Assembly (NCBI RefSeq): GCF_021513275.1
Contig: NZ_CP090978.1
Span: 124,001 to 188,000, forward strand
From: Paenibacillus hexagrammi
GTDB lineage: Bacteria; Bacillota; Bacilli; Paenibacillales; NBRC-103111
DNA length: 64,000 bases
Direction of reading: 5' to 3'
A model generated the notes under the pieces. It was not told where the DNA came from. It saw only the letters and a program-made list of their open reading frames with translations, and made no database searches. Shown piece after piece: positions 11,001-17,990 of this stretch (the first letter of the stretch is position 1; the number at the start of each line of letters is the position of its first letter). The position numbers and the translations under genes are program-made.

Positions 11001-12355
11001 AAAACTCATCGGGCGGCTCAGGTTCCTCTGGAAACGGATCTGATAACGGCAACAACGGAAACAACGGAAACAACGGCAACAACGGAAACAATGGAAACAA
11101 CGACTCGGTTGAAATTATCGTTAACGGCGTTCCACAGGGCCAGTTGGCTACAGCGAAAAGTACCACCAATGAAGCCGGAAGAAAAGTCACCACGATTACA
11201 GTAGATGAAGAGAAATTAAACGAGAAGCTCAAGCACGAAGGAAAAAAATCTACTGTGAAAATTGTTTTCACGAAGGATTCCGATCAAGTATTCGGGGTTC
11301 TCAACGGTCAAATGGTCAAAAACATGGAGAATCAAGAGGCAATTCTACAGGTTGATACCGGCAGCGCATCTTACTCGATCCCCGCAGAAGAAATCAAGAT
11401 TGATAAGATTTCATCCAAGCTTGGCAGTCAGGTGGCACTAAAGGATATCGAAGTAAAAGTAGAAATAAACAATTTATCTTTGAGTACGCCTATCGTAGTC
11501 AACATGAATAGAAAGAACGGCGGCTTGACGATTATTGCTCCTCCAGTAGAATTTAAGCTTACGGGCAGCTACAAGGGCAAGCAGGTAGAGATAAGTGAAT
11601 TCAATGCTTTCGTGGAGAGGACCATCGAGATTCCGGATGGTGTGGATCCGAAAAAGATAACAACAGGTGTTGTCGCAATGCCCGACGGGACACTCGTTCA
11701 TGTACCAACCAAGGTTATCCATACAAATGGGAAGTATTATGCCGTCATTAACAGCTTGACCAACAGTGTTTATTCCGTCATTTACAATAACAAAACATTT
11801 GCTGACGTAGAGCAGCATTGGTCGAAAGCAGATGTCGATGACATGGCGTCCAGACTGGTGATCAACGGCGTAGATGATACGCATTTTAATCCGGATCAAG
11901 AAATCACCCGGGCTGAATTTACAGCAATCATTGTACGTTCACTTGGACTGCGACAGTCTCATGAAGCTCCTGCATTTACGGATGTGACACCAAACGATTG
12001 GTTCTACACGGCAGTATCCATTGCACAGGAATATGGCCTCATTCAAGGATACAGCGTGTCGGAATTCGGTCCTAATCAATCTATTACTCGTCAGGAAGCC
12101 ATGGTTATTATGCAAAGGGCGCTTCAGATCGCAGGTAAATCCAACGGATTAACGGAAGATCGGGTAAATGCTCAACTTAGTCAGTTTAGTGACCAGAATG
12201 AATTTGTAGATTGGGCAAAAAGCGCGGCGGCGCTATGTGCCCAGCTGGGTATCGTTGAAGGCAGTAGCGGGCTTGCACGCCCAACCGACAATATCACCCG
12301 GGCGGAAAGTGCAGCCTTAGTTAAAAGAATGCTGCAAGCAGCTGAATTAATCTAA
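5084..12355 (+). CDS. Giant SLH-anchored surface protein with 26 tandem Ig-like repeats
   Basis: A 2423-residue exported protein. Domains in order: signal peptide 1-30 (FPAIIVFLLVFTLLQPIWG); a beta-rich DNRLRE-like domain at about 35-250; 26 Ig-like modules of about 66 residues at about 255-1970, each with a VTGV-x-x-SGLYN or VTGVSNGGSYN opening and a closing FTIDKTAP; a Gly/Asn-rich hinge of NGN repeats near 1990-2007; a unique domain at 2007-2230; and three SLH domains at about 2238-2420 (TRAEFTAIIVRSL, TRQEAMVIMQRAL, TRAESAALVKRML). The start has GAGGTGGAGAG directly upstream. The protein is expected to project from the wall as a long stalk, as adhesins do. Ligand unknown. Cys is almost absent. 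The modules alternate between two types at the DNA level (see repeat). Confidence 0.92.
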   Translation: MFKRFPAIIVFLLVFTLLQPIWGVQKAQASGEVVRYANKDVFIDNTFTYPGGYSAAQFVPGGTDIKVNAVGPDNEFDNQKTAINFDQLNNGMPSTITSVTLRVFIPYVSVIQNSATKQEVNVTVDASDNTSWSVDLGGNPANFPTNNNDVLLNSLPEKRVAYDTGAIDASTVDTTSIGCIPDTNTNAPLLGCLNFDVTDYVKDRIINKHVSDITFLLTGIPQNSSQKKKAYFTIYPYENATYKPQLIIAGVTDTTPPVVTGVTEGSSYSNNRTITFDEGTATLDGSPFTGGSVVSSEGAHTLVVTDAAGNTTTVNFTIDKTAPIVTGVTNSGLYNVDKTITFNEGTATLDGSAFTSGSTVSAEGAHTLIVTDAASNVTTVNFTLDKTAPTVTGASNGGSYNTDRTISFSDGTATLDGSAFTSGGTVSAEGSHTLVATDAAGNSATITFTIDKTAPVVTGVTDSGLYNVDKTITFNEGTATLDGSAFTSGSTVSAEGAHTLIVTDAASNVTTVIFTIDKTAPTVTGASNGGSYNTDRTISFSDGTATLDGSAFTSGSVVSAEGSHTLIVTDGANNSATITFTIDKTAPVVTGVSDSGLYNVDKTITFNEGTATLDGSAFTSSSTVSAEGAHTLIVTDAASNVTTVNFTIDKTAPMVTGASNGGSYNTDRTISFSDGTATLDGSAFTSGGTVSAEGSHTLVATDAAGNSATITFTIDKTAPVVTGVTDSGLYNVDKTITFNEGTATLDGSAFTSGSTVSAEGAHTLIVTDAAGNTTTVNFTIDVTGPTVTGVTDGGIYNTDRTVTLSDGTATLNGSAFASGDAVSAEGDYTLVATDAVGNSATITFTIDKTAPVVTGVTDSGLYNVDKTITFNEGTATLDGSAFTSSSTVSAEGAHTLIVTDAAGNTTTVNFTIDVTGPTVTGVSNGGSYNTDRTVTLSDGTATLNGSAFASGDAVSAEGDYTLIATDAAGNSTAITFTIDKTAPVVTGVADSGLYNVDKTITFNEGTATLDGSAFTSSSTVSAEGVHTLIVTDAAGNTSTVNFTIDKTAPTVTGVSNGGSYNTDRTITLSDGTATLNGSAFASGDVVSAEGDYTLVATDAAGNSATITFTIDKTAPVVTGVTDSGLYNVDKTITFNEGTATLDGSAFASSSTVSAEGAHTLIVTDAAGNTSTVNFTIDKTAPTVTGVSNGGSYNTDRTITLSDGTATLNGSAFASGDAASAEGDYTLVVTDAAGNSTTITFTIDKTAPVVTGVTDSGLYNVDKTITFNEGTATLDGSAFTSGSTVSTEGAHTLVVTDAAGNTTTVNLTIDKTAPTVTGVSNGGSYNTDRTITLSDGTATLNGSAFASGDAASAEGDYTLVVTDAAGNSTTITFTIDKTAPVVAGVTDSGLYNVDKSITFNEGTATLDGSAFTSSSTVSTEGAHTLVVTDAAGNTTTVNLTIDKTAPTVTGVSNGGSYNTDRTITLSDGTATLNGSAFASGDAASAEGDYTLVVTDAAGNSTTITFTIDKTAPVVAGVTDSGLYNVDKSITFNEGTATLDGSAFTSSSTVSAEGAHTLIVTDAASNATSVNFTIDKTKPTVTGVVYDSSYNSDVTITFSDGPATLDGSAFASGSTVSTEGSHTLVVTDAAGNSTTVTFTIDKTAPAVDGVTDSGLYNVDKTITFNKGTATLDGLPFTSGSTVSAEGAHTLIVTDAAGNTTTINFEIDKTAPTVTGFVYESGYYNSDLTLEFNEGTADLNGNPFTSGSTVSAEGTYTLIVTDMAGNSTTNTFTIDKTAPLVTGVSENGLYNVDQTISFNEGTATLDGSPFTNGNAVNVEGEHTLIVKDAAENSTTINFKIDKSVPTVTGVVYGGSYNHDVTITFMDTTDTITATLDGSSFTSGSTVSAEGTHTLIVTDAASNSTTVAFEIDKKAPVVTGVAEQESYREATITFNEGTATLDDAPFTSGTTITQKGWHTLVVTDAAGNSTTVTFRIKNSSGGSGSSGNGSDNGNNGNNGNNGNNGNNGNNDSVEIIVNGVPQGQLATAKSTTNEAGRKVTTITVDEEKLNEKLKHEGKKSTVKIVFTKDSDQVFGVLNGQMVKNMENQEAILQVDTGSASYSIPAEEIKIDKISSKLGSQVALKDIEVKVEINNLSLSTPIVVNMNRKNGGLTIIAPPVEFKLTGSYKGKQVEISEFNAFVERTIEIPDGVDPKKITTGVVAMPDGTLVHVPTKVIHTNGKYYAVINSLTNSVYSVIYNNKTFADVEQHWSKADVDDMASRLVINGVDDTHFNPDQEITRAEFTAIIVRSLGLRQSHEAPAFTDVTPNDWFYTAVSIAQEYGLIQGYSVSEFGPNQSITRQEAMVIMQRALQIAGKSNGLTEDRVNAQLSQFSDQNEFVDWAKSAAALCAQLGIVEGSSGLARPTDNITRAESAALVKRMLQAAELI
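5850..11000 (+). repeat. Tandem 198-bp Ig module array with 396-bp A-B higher-order period
   Basis: Twenty-six consecutive 198-bp units can be counted. Odd and even units differ (LYNVDKTITFNEGT versus SYNTDRTITLSDGT), so the true period is 396 bp. Units around 8640-9830 are nearly identical at the base level, whereas units before 6060 and after 9830 have diverged. This is the pattern expected from unequal crossing-over in the middle of an array. Antisense open frames recur at exactly 396 bp for the same reason and are not genes. Confidence 0.93.
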
Positions 12356-12360
12356 CATGA

Positions 12361-12412
12361 ATCGTGTAAAAACTGGGGGATGTGTGTAATTTCCGGTTTT
12401 TACACGATTTTG
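12361..12412 (+). terminator. Intrinsic terminator of the giant SLH gene
   Basis: ATCGTGTAAAAAC (12361-12373) pairs perfectly with GTTTTTACACGAT (12396-12408), followed by TTTTG. It begins six bases after the stop codon. Confidence 0.9.
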
Positions 12413-12527
12413 TTTGTATTCAGATAATTGACAACTTTCGCGCTTTCCATCAATATGAATGTAGGACTTTGGCATTAATTACCTGCTACTATTGTCTAGC
12501 AAATCAAGTGAATGAGAGGGAGACCCT

Positions 12528-12992
12528 ATGCTTCGATTGGAGCCAGCCACAGCGGGCGATGAGTTATTTCTGTACGAGTTGTACGCAGAATCTAGGCGGG
12601 AAGAGCTAAGTGCTCTGGCTTGGGACGGAGCACAGCAGCATGCATTTTTGCGGATGCAATTTGACACTCAGCAGCGTTCTTATCGCGCACAGTACACGGA
12701 TCTGCAGCAGCAGGTGATATACAGAGGTACTGAAAGGCTTGGTCAGATATCCAGTGCTGTAACCTCACAAGCGATTGTTCTGGTCGATATTATTCTTCTG
12801 CCGGCTTATCGCAATCAAGGAATTGGTACCCGATTGATTACCGACCTGCAAGAGAAATCCAGAGAGATTAGCAAAGAGATGCGCCTGCATGTCCTCCAGC
12901 ACAATCCAGCGCAGCACCTGTATGCCCGTCTAGGGTTTCAGATGGATGGAGAGCGCTTTCCTTATCTTTCTATGGTTTGGAATGACAGGTAG
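12528..12992 (+). CDS. GNAT family N-acetyltransferase, first gene of the collar operon
   Basis: A 154-residue GNAT enzyme. The acetyl-CoA-binding segment is VDIILLPAYRNQGIGTRLI, with a textbook RNQGIG loop. The C-terminal PAQHLYARLGFQMDGERFPY segment gives the usual Tyr and beta-bulge. GAGAGGGAGACCC precedes the ATG. It is the first of five same-strand genes ending at the terminator at 15073. Acetyltransferases next to collar-domain proteins suggest modification of the product or a shared stress role, but the substrate is unknown. Confidence 0.85.
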   Translation: MLRLEPATAGDELFLYELYAESRREELSALAWDGAQQHAFLRMQFDTQQRSYRAQYTDLQQQVIYRGTERLGQISSAVTSQAIVLVDIILLPAYRNQGIGTRLITDLQEKSREISKEMRLHVLQHNPAQHLYARLGFQMDGERFPYLSMVWNDR

Positions 12993-13040
12993 CGGAGAGA
13001 TGATCCGGAATCCATACCTTGAGAAGGGAGGCAGTGTTGA

Positions 13041-13337
13041 ATGATATCTTTGTCCGCGGCCGTCAATTTGCGAGGCAGCAGCTTCCAGCTAGTTGGACCG
13101 CAGGGAGAGCCTCTGACTTTGCAGTTAACGGAAGTTGAGGACAGGGGCACGAATGATTGGGTGGAACAATTTTCCCTATTGTTCAGAGGTCCGCTAGCCG
13201 CTCCACTTCAGCAGAATTTGTACGGCCTTCAACACGAGACATTAGGCGCGGTCGATTGGATGCTTGTTCCGGTTGGCAAAGATACGGAGGGTTATACGTA
13301 CGAGGCTGTATTTAACTTGCTTAAACAGGGGGAGTAA
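13041..13337 (+). CDS. DUF6916-like small protein
   Basis: A 98-residue all-beta-looking protein with GSSFQLVGPQGEPLTLQLTE and FSLLFRGPLAAPLQQNLYGL. This resembles the DUF6916 family, which is often encoded beside tail-collar proteins. AGGGAGG lies 9 bases before the ATG. It is cytoplasmic by sequence, with no signal peptide. Function unknown. Its position directly before three collar paralogues suggests it acts with them, perhaps as a partner or chaperone. Confidence 0.7.
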   Translation: MISLSAAVNLRGSSFQLVGPQGEPLTLQLTEVEDRGTNDWVEQFSLLFRGPLAAPLQQNLYGLQHETLGAVDWMLVPVGKDTEGYTYEAVFNLLKQGE

Positions 13338-13430
13338 GCTGCCAAAGACTGTCGATAAAGAAAACGAATTTGTTGACAAGCTTGCAGGCAGTGAGCTGTC
13401 CCATTCTACGGTTATGAGAGGAGCAGTGTT

Positions 13431-13940
13431 ATGAGTGATCAATATGTAGGAGAAATTCGCATGTTTAGTGGCACCTATGCCCCTGTGGGATGGGTAATGT
13501 GCAATGGCCAGCTGCTGAATATTAATGAGTATCAGGCGTTATTTGCTTTAATTGGGACTACTTACGGCGGGGACGGCCAAACCACATTTGCTGTGCCTGA
13601 TCTTAGAGGAAGACTTCCCATTCACATGGGCAATGGATACACGCTTGGGCAAATGGCAGGGACGGAGAAGGTCACATTAGTTTCAGATCAAATGCCTGTC
13701 CATACGCACATTCCTAATGCTTCCAACGTAACGGGGACATCTGCAAGCCCTGCGAACGCCTTTTGGGCGACGAGCTCTGCTAGCAACGTGACGCCGTACT
13801 CTACGACAGCGCCTAACACGGCAATGAATCCGGCAGCAATCAGCTCCGTAGGGGGCAATCAGTCTCATGATAACATGATGCCGTTTTTGACGGTAACCTT
13901 CATGATTGCTACTGAGGGCGTTTTTCCAAGCCAATATTAA
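13431..13940 (+). CDS. Phage tail collar domain protein (microcystin-dependent-protein type), copy 1
   Basis: A 169-residue protein of the COG4675/Collar family. The N-terminal signature YVGEIRMFSGTYAPVGWVMC is followed by NGQLLNINEYQALFALIGTT, YGGDGQTTFAVPDLRGRLPI and the GQMAGTEKVTLVSDQMPVHT segment. It ends in a Gly/Asn/Ser-rich portion and NMMPFLTVTFMI. GAGGAG lies 7 bases upstream. First of three tandem paralogues. In phages such domains form tail-fibre tips; stand-alone copies also occur in bacteria outside prophages, with unknown role. No other phage gene is near. Confidence 0.88.
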   Translation: MSDQYVGEIRMFSGTYAPVGWVMCNGQLLNINEYQALFALIGTTYGGDGQTTFAVPDLRGRLPIHMGNGYTLGQMAGTEKVTLVSDQMPVHTHIPNASNVTGTSASPANAFWATSSASNVTPYSTTAPNTAMNPAAISSVGGNQSHDNMMPFLTVTFMIATEGVFPSQY

Positions 13941-13962
13941 TTGAGAACAAGGAGGGAGTACC

Positions 13963-14463
13963 ATGGAACCGTTTTTGGCTGAAATCCGGGCATTTTCATT
14001 TAATTTCGCACCTAAAGGCTGGGCCATGTGCAATGGGCAGTTACTGCCTATCCAGCAAAATACGGCATTGTTTTCACTCATCGGCACGACATACGGAGGA
14101 GATGGCAGAACGACCTTCGCTCTTCCAAACCTGCAGGGCAAGGTAGTGATTCACAGAAGCAGTAGTGTGCCTTATGGAACAAATAGCGGCGAAGCTGCCC
14201 ATACGTTGACGGTTAATGAAATGCCGATGCATACGCACCAAGCAACCGGCGGCTCCGATACGGCAATTTCCTTTAAGCCAACTGGTGCAACATGGGGGAC
14301 GAATTCAAACGACTATAATCTGTATCAAGCTACAGCCAATGATGTAATGAGTGCTTCCAGCTTATCAGTAAGCGGCGGCAGCCAACCGCATAGTAACATG
14401 CAGCCGTATACGACATTAAACTACTGTATCGCATTAACGGGAATCTTCCCGCCAAGAAGCTAA
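13963..14463 (+). CDS. Phage tail collar domain protein, copy 2
   Basis: A 166-residue paralogue of its neighbours with the same order of motifs: FLAEIRAFSFNFAPKGWAMC, NGQLLPIQQNTALFSLIGTT, YGGDGRTTFALPNLQGKVVI, then an EMPMHTHQ histidine pair and the closing NMQPYTTLNYCIALTGIFPP. It starts 22 bases after copy 1 behind AAGGAGGGAG. The variable region between the HTH motif and the final strand differs most between copies, as expected for a tip or binding segment. Confidence 0.88.
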   Translation: MEPFLAEIRAFSFNFAPKGWAMCNGQLLPIQQNTALFSLIGTTYGGDGRTTFALPNLQGKVVIHRSSSVPYGTNSGEAAHTLTVNEMPMHTHQATGGSDTAISFKPTGATWGTNSNDYNLYQATANDVMSASSLSVSGGSQPHSNMQPYTTLNYCIALTGIFPPRS

Positions 14464-14482
14464 CTAGGGGGAATGAAGGTTT

Positions 14483-15001
14483 ATGGATCCTTATCTTGGA
14501 GAAATTCGCATATTTGCAGGTAATTACGCACCAAGTGGATGGGCGCTGTGTGATGGAAGTCTGCTGCCTGTTTCACAGAATCCGGCACTTTTCTCGATTA
14601 TTGGAGCTATATACGGTGGAAACGGTACTACAACTTTTGCGCTGCCAGATTTCCGCGGAGCCGCTCCGGTGCATCAAGGCACAGGTCCTGGACTAACGCC
14701 TCGTACAGTCGGAGAATTGGGCGGATCGGCGACAGTAACGCTTGACGAGACGCAGATTCCAAATCATACCCACGCAATCAATGCGGAACTCACGCCGACT
14801 GGAGCTAGTCCAACACAAGCGGTGTGGGCAAGCTCAGCTGCAGGGAGAGGACAAGCGATATATTCCATGAATATCGATACTCCGCTAAGCCCGTTGGCGC
14901 TGGGAGTTACGGGCGCGTCGCAGCCTCATAATAACATGCAGCCCTTTGTTGCGATGAACTTCATTATTTGCTTGGAAGGCAATTATCCGCCTAAGCCATA
15001 A
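14483..15001 (+). CDS. Phage tail collar domain protein, copy 3
   Basis: A 172-residue paralogue: YLGEIRIFAGNYAPSGWALC, DGSLLPVSQNPALFSIIGAI, YGGNGTTTFALPDFRGAAPV, QIPNHTHAI, and NNMQPFVAMNFIICLEGNYP at the C-terminus. It starts 19 bases after copy 2 behind GGGGGAATGAAGG and is the last gene of the operon, before the terminator at 15010-15073. The three copies have diverged well, so this is not a recent duplication. Confidence 0.88.
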   Translation: MDPYLGEIRIFAGNYAPSGWALCDGSLLPVSQNPALFSIIGAIYGGNGTTTFALPDFRGAAPVHQGTGPGLTPRTVGELGGSATVTLDETQIPNHTHAINAELTPTGASPTQAVWASSAAGRGQAIYSMNIDTPLSPLALGVTGASQPHNNMQPFVAMNFIICLEGNYPPKP

Positions 15002-15009
15002 AGATATCA

Positions 15010-15073
15010 AAAACACTCTTTAGCACCAACATCGAGGCGATTCATGACTCGGATGAGGGCTAAAGAGTGTTTT
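15010..15073 (+). terminator. Terminator after the collar operon
   Basis: AAAACACTCTTTAGC (15010-15024) pairs perfectly with GCTAAAGAGTGTTTT (15059-15073). The loop is 34 bases. The 3' arm ends in T4 followed by C and TT. Confidence 0.85.
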
Positions 15074-15160
15074 CTTATGGACAGCAAATTAGTTGGATGT
15101 TGAAAGGGGAAAGTGTTCTCTTGCAATGGTCTGCGGATTGTCTGGATTACGGGTTCTAGG

Positions 15161-15442
15161 CTACCTCATCAAGCTCCTCGCCATATTCTCCAACGCAGCA
15201 TCCCGGATCGGATCATTCTCTTCATGCAGAATATGGATAAGATATTCCTCGCCAGGCCGATAGGCTTTGAAGATTTCATGTTCTTTGTCGATCAGCATCA
15301 CATCATGACCGCAATCCCGCAGACACTGTTCATAATCTAGCAAGCTAGGCTGTTGATTTTCTTCCAAGAAGAAGATACCTCTTAATATTGAACTATGGTC
15401 CTTGTGGATAACCTTGAAGTGTACGGAAATTTCCTTTTTCAT
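15161..15442 (-). CDS. Hypothetical protein of 93 aa
   Basis: Small soluble, acidic protein (MKKEISVHFKVIHKDHSSIL; HDVMLIDKEHEIFKAYRPGE). No signal peptide, membrane segment or family was recognised. ATG 15442 is taken with GGAG 12 bases upstream; the TTG 12 bases earlier is too close to that site. It stands alone, with the collar operon converging on it and the Fnr-controlled doxX region diverging from it. HEEN and DPIRDAALENMARSL give an acidic helical C-terminus. Confidence 0.55.
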   Translation of the reverse strand: MKKEISVHFKVIHKDHSSILRGIFFLEENQQPSLLDYEQCLRDCGHDVMLIDKEHEIFKAYRPGEEYLIHILHEENDPIRDAALENMARSLMR

Positions 15443-15684
15443 AAACAGATTCAACTCCTGTGTTAAAATGGGGGCTCCCCGGCCCGCAAAGTGCCTGAAG
15501 TTTCCACGAATGCAAAGTTTCGCTTTGAGGGGTCTTACGTAGCTTTATCTTAACGGAACCGAAGGAGCTGCTGCTGTGACATTTCATACAGGTGAATGCC
15601 TGCCTTTCTGATGATAGGGGATAGCATCGGTATAGATGAGCATAGGCCTTGCTTCATAAAAGTTATCTTAAAAAACCATCTTCA
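15443..15684. other. Intergenic region before doxX
   Basis: No gene was recognised. A GC-rich stretch around 15470-15530 may belong to an older leader. The last part carries the doxX promoter and its Fnr site. Confidence 0.4.
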
Positions 15685-15727
15685 TGTGATTTATTTCACA
15701 TACAGACGAATTTATCGGAGGTACAAT
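15685..15727 (+). promoter_or_regulatory. Fnr box and -10 element of doxX
   Basis: TGTGATTTATTTCACA (15685-15700) is a perfect TGTGA-N6-TCACA palindrome. TACAAT at 15722-15727 implies a start near 15734, which puts the box centre at -41.5, the class II activation position. Confidence 0.85.
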
Positions 15728-15758
15728 AAAGCCATAAAGAACAGAGGAGATGGTTCAC

Positions 15759-16284
15759 ATGATGAAATGGTTAAGAGAAAACAATTACGCAGCAATTATT
15801 TTGACGATGGTCCGGCTGTATGTTGGCTGGGAGTGGATGGTGGCGGGCTGGCACAAGATTACCGGAGAGAAGGCCTTTGATGCAACAGGATTCCTGAAGG
15901 GCGCTATCACCAAGCCGGTGCTGGAGACTGGAACGACAGACATGGTGTACGGCAACTATGTAGCTTTCCTGAAAAATTTCGCGCTGCCTCACGTCGGTGT
16001 CTTCAATGTTATGGTCCCATGGGGCGAGCTGCTTGTCGGTCTTGGTCTGATCCTTGGCGCATTAACGACAACAGCGATCTTCTTCGGCTTGTTGATGAAC
16101 TTCATGTACATGTTTGCCGGTACGGTTAGCACGAACCCATGGTTAACGTTCCTCGGATTTTTTCATCATTGCGGCAGGCGCGAATGCCGGTAAATTTGGC
16201 GTGGACCACTTGATTTTGCCTTACCTTCACAAGTGGTTTGATAAAGCAGTTGAAAGATTTCATGCCAAACCAAGACTGAGATAA
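15759..16284 (+). CDS. DoxX-family membrane protein, one frameshift
   Basis: Integral membrane protein of the DoxX family, about 175 residues if the frame is restored. MKWLRENNYAAIILTMVRLY, GWEWMVAGWHKITGEKAF and NVMVPWGELLVGLGLILGAL show the family's helices and conserved G-W-W-G pattern. The observed frame stops at 16193 (FFHHCGRRECR). Removing one T from the run at 16158-16163 continues into FFIIAAGANAGKFGVDHLIL, the expected fourth helix, and ends at 16284. ATG 15759 lies 9 bases after GAGGAG. It is controlled by an Fnr box. DoxX proteins are linked to respiratory quinone or thiol metabolism; the exact role is unknown. Confidence 0.82.
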
Positions 16285-16316
16285 AGAGGAACCAATGGAT
16301 GAAAAATAAACATGGA

Positions 16317-16366
16317 GCGCCTGCTTCGTTCTACTCATTGCTGAGGAGAGGGAGCAGGTGTTTTTG
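16317..16366 (+). terminator. Terminator after doxX
   Basis: GCGCCTGCT (from 16317) pairs with AGCAGGTGT, which ends in TTTTTG at about 16361-16366. Confidence 0.7.
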
Positions 16367-16466
16367 CTTTCGGCTGCTTGCTGTACTTCTGTGATTTGAT
16401 AATTATAGAACGTCTATCTCTAAGCCCAGTATACGGAGCATGTATCTTTCGCAAGCAACGTGGAGG

Positions 16467-16542
16467 TGTGATTTATATCACAGTATCCCCATTAGTCCGT
16501 GTGACATTCTTCACTTACACGCTCCGTCATTCGTCCTAAATT
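16467..16542 (+). promoter_or_regulatory. Two Fnr boxes and -10 element of mobA
   Basis: TGTGATTTATATCACA (16467-16482) and TGTGACATTCTTCACT (16500-16515) are spaced 33 bp centre to centre. TAAATT (16537-16542) implies a start near 16549, putting the second box at -41.5 and the first at about -74.5. Confidence 0.8.
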
Positions 16543-16572
16543 GGATGTATACGAATCAGAAAAGGAGAAGTG

Positions 16573-17175
16573 ATGACCATGCTTTCAGGAGTTATTTTGG
16601 CGGGTGGAGAGAATCGCCGGATGAATGGAGAACTGAAGGCGCTGCTTCCATTTGCCGGTCGACCGTTGATTGTGCGGCAGATGGAGCGGATGAGTGAAGT
16701 ATGCGATGAACTTATTGTTGTGACGAACGATCCAAGGCCTTATTTGCCTATCGTAGACCGATCCGTCCGGATTATTTCCGATTTTTTCGAAGGTCACGGA
16801 CCGCTTGGCGGCTTGCATGCCGCATTGTCTTTGGCCAAGTATTCCTCCGTGTGGGCGGTTGGCTGCGACATGCCGTTCATCTCCAGCAAAGCGGCCGAGC
16901 TCTTGCTAAACAGGAAGCTGGATGGATTTGAGGCAGCGGTTCCCCTTGTGGCAGGGGAGCTATATCCGCTGCATGGCATCTATGATCGTGCATGCGCTGC
17001 CGCGATCGAGCCGCTTCTGCGCCAGGGCGAAAGCAAGCTTTCTGTGCTGCTGAGGCACATGTTTTGGTGTGAGCTGGGGGATCAATTTTTATATGAAAAT
17101 GGTGTGGATCTCAGCTTTGTGTCCAGCATCAAGACCTTGGCAGATTACGAAGCTATGAAGCTGAAGGCTGTGTAA
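16573..17175 (+). CDS. mobA: Molybdenum cofactor guanylyltransferase
   Basis: About 200 residues. MobA attaches GMP from GTP to molybdopterin to make the bis-MGD cofactor used by NasC-type nitrate reductases. The nucleotide-binding signature SGVILAGGENRRMNGELKAL is complete (LAGGxSxRMGxxK class). FEGHGPLGGLHAALS and VGCDMPFISSKAAELL carry the conserved GPLxGI-like and CDxPF motifs; the Asp of CDMPF binds metal. ATG 16573 is 5 bases after AAAGGAG; GTG 16570 and ATG 16579 are alternatives. It is monocistronic with two Fnr boxes, which matches demand for cofactor by the molybdoenzyme at 43.5 kb. Confidence 0.92.
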   Translation: MTMLSGVILAGGENRRMNGELKALLPFAGRPLIVRQMERMSEVCDELIVVTNDPRPYLPIVDRSVRIISDFFEGHGPLGGLHAALSLAKYSSVWAVGCDMPFISSKAAELLLNRKLDGFEAAVPLVAGELYPLHGIYDRACAAAIEPLLRQGESKLSVLLRHMFWCELGDQFLYENGVDLSFVSSIKTLADYEAMKLKAV

Positions 17176-17208
17176 TGTAACGAGTTGTTCAGGATTTGAG
17201 TGTGAAGC

Positions 17209-17252
17209 TGTGAGGAAGATCACAGTGGACGGAGCAGATGATGCCGTACAAT
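17209..17252 (+). promoter_or_regulatory. Fnr box and -10 element of the ba3 oxidase operon
   Basis: TGTGAGGAAGATCACA (17209-17224) and TACAAT (17247-17252) give a start near 17258 with the box at -41.5. Confidence 0.82.
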
Positions 17253-17292
17253 GGTCTCAAATAATGGATCAGATTTGCAGGAGGTGACCGGT

Positions 17293-17448
17293 ATGAACAG
17301 CCAGAGAAGAGTATCACAAGGGACAGATCGGGAAAACGGGGACAAAGAGCCGGTACTCAGCGGTACGTTTGCAGCGGTGCTGCTGTTGGGGCTATTTTTA
17401 GTGGGGAGTTGGGGAGCCGTGTTTATCCTGTTTCTATCCAGGCAATAA
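17293..17448 (+). CDS. Cytochrome c oxidase subunit IIa, ba3 type
   Basis: A 51-residue single-span membrane protein. A polar N-terminus is followed by SGTFAAVLLLGLFLVGSWGA and VFILFLSRQ, the layout of the small subunit IIa of ba3-type oxidases. ATG 17293 is chosen with AGGAGGTGACC upstream; an in-frame start at 17251 has no site. It is the first gene of a three-gene oxidase operon. The subunit packs against subunit I and replaces a helix missing from the short subunit II. Confidence 0.8.
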   Translation: MNSQRRVSQGTDRENGDKEPVLSGTFAAVLLLGLFLVGSWGAVFILFLSRQ

Positions 17449-17489
17449 GGCAATAAGCAAAGATCAGCTTGAAAGAAGGTGGGGGTTCT

Positions 17490-17960
17490 ATGCATATTCA
17501 TAAACTTGAAAAAATTTGGCTTACGATCGGCATTACGATGTTATTTGTCTTTTTAGCCATACTTGGCGTATCCGCGTTTGCGATGGGTGTCAAACCGCCT
17601 AGTGAGCACCATCACCAACTGGATCCGGCCAAGGTACAGGAGACGGCGCCTTTTGATAACCCGGGACTCCATCAAATTGGTGACAATGAATATGAAGCCG
17701 TCATGACGGCGTTCACGTTCGGCTATGCTCCCGACAAGATGGAAATCCCTCTCGGAGCTACGGTGAATTTTACGGTCACAAGTCAGGATGTTGTGCACGG
17801 GTTCGCGATTCCCGGAACGAATGTGAACATGATGATTGTCCCCGGTGAGGTTAGCCATGTCACTCATACATTTACAAAGCCAGGTGAGTACTTAATTCTC
17901 TGCAATGAATATTGCGGCGGAGCTCACGAATACATGAAAACGACGATTACGGTGAGATAA
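17490..17960 (+). CDS. Cytochrome c oxidase subunit II (CuA), ba3 type
   Basis: A 156-residue membrane-anchored cupredoxin. One N-terminal helix (IWLTIGITMLFVFLAILGVS) is followed by the extracellular domain. The CuA ligand set is visible: VVHGFAI for the first His and CNEYCGGAHEYM for Cys-x3-Cys-x3-His-x2-Met. The short length and single anchor are typical of ba3 oxidases, in contrast to the two-helix aa3 subunit. ATG 17490 follows GAAGGTGGGGG. It accepts electrons from a cytochrome c and passes them to subunit I. Confidence 0.92.
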   Translation: MHIHKLEKIWLTIGITMLFVFLAILGVSAFAMGVKPPSEHHHQLDPAKVQETAPFDNPGLHQIGDNEYEAVMTAFTFGYAPDKMEIPLGATVNFTVTSQDVVHGFAIPGTNVNMMIVPGEVSHVTHTFTKPGEYLILCNEYCGGAHEYMKTTITVR

Positions 17961-17990
17961 CGTATATTCGAAGAAAGGCAGGGGGTCACA

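Noticed and set aside
13431-15001. Collar proteins as part of a prophage
   Set aside because: No integrase, terminase, capsid, holin or attachment site was seen around them.
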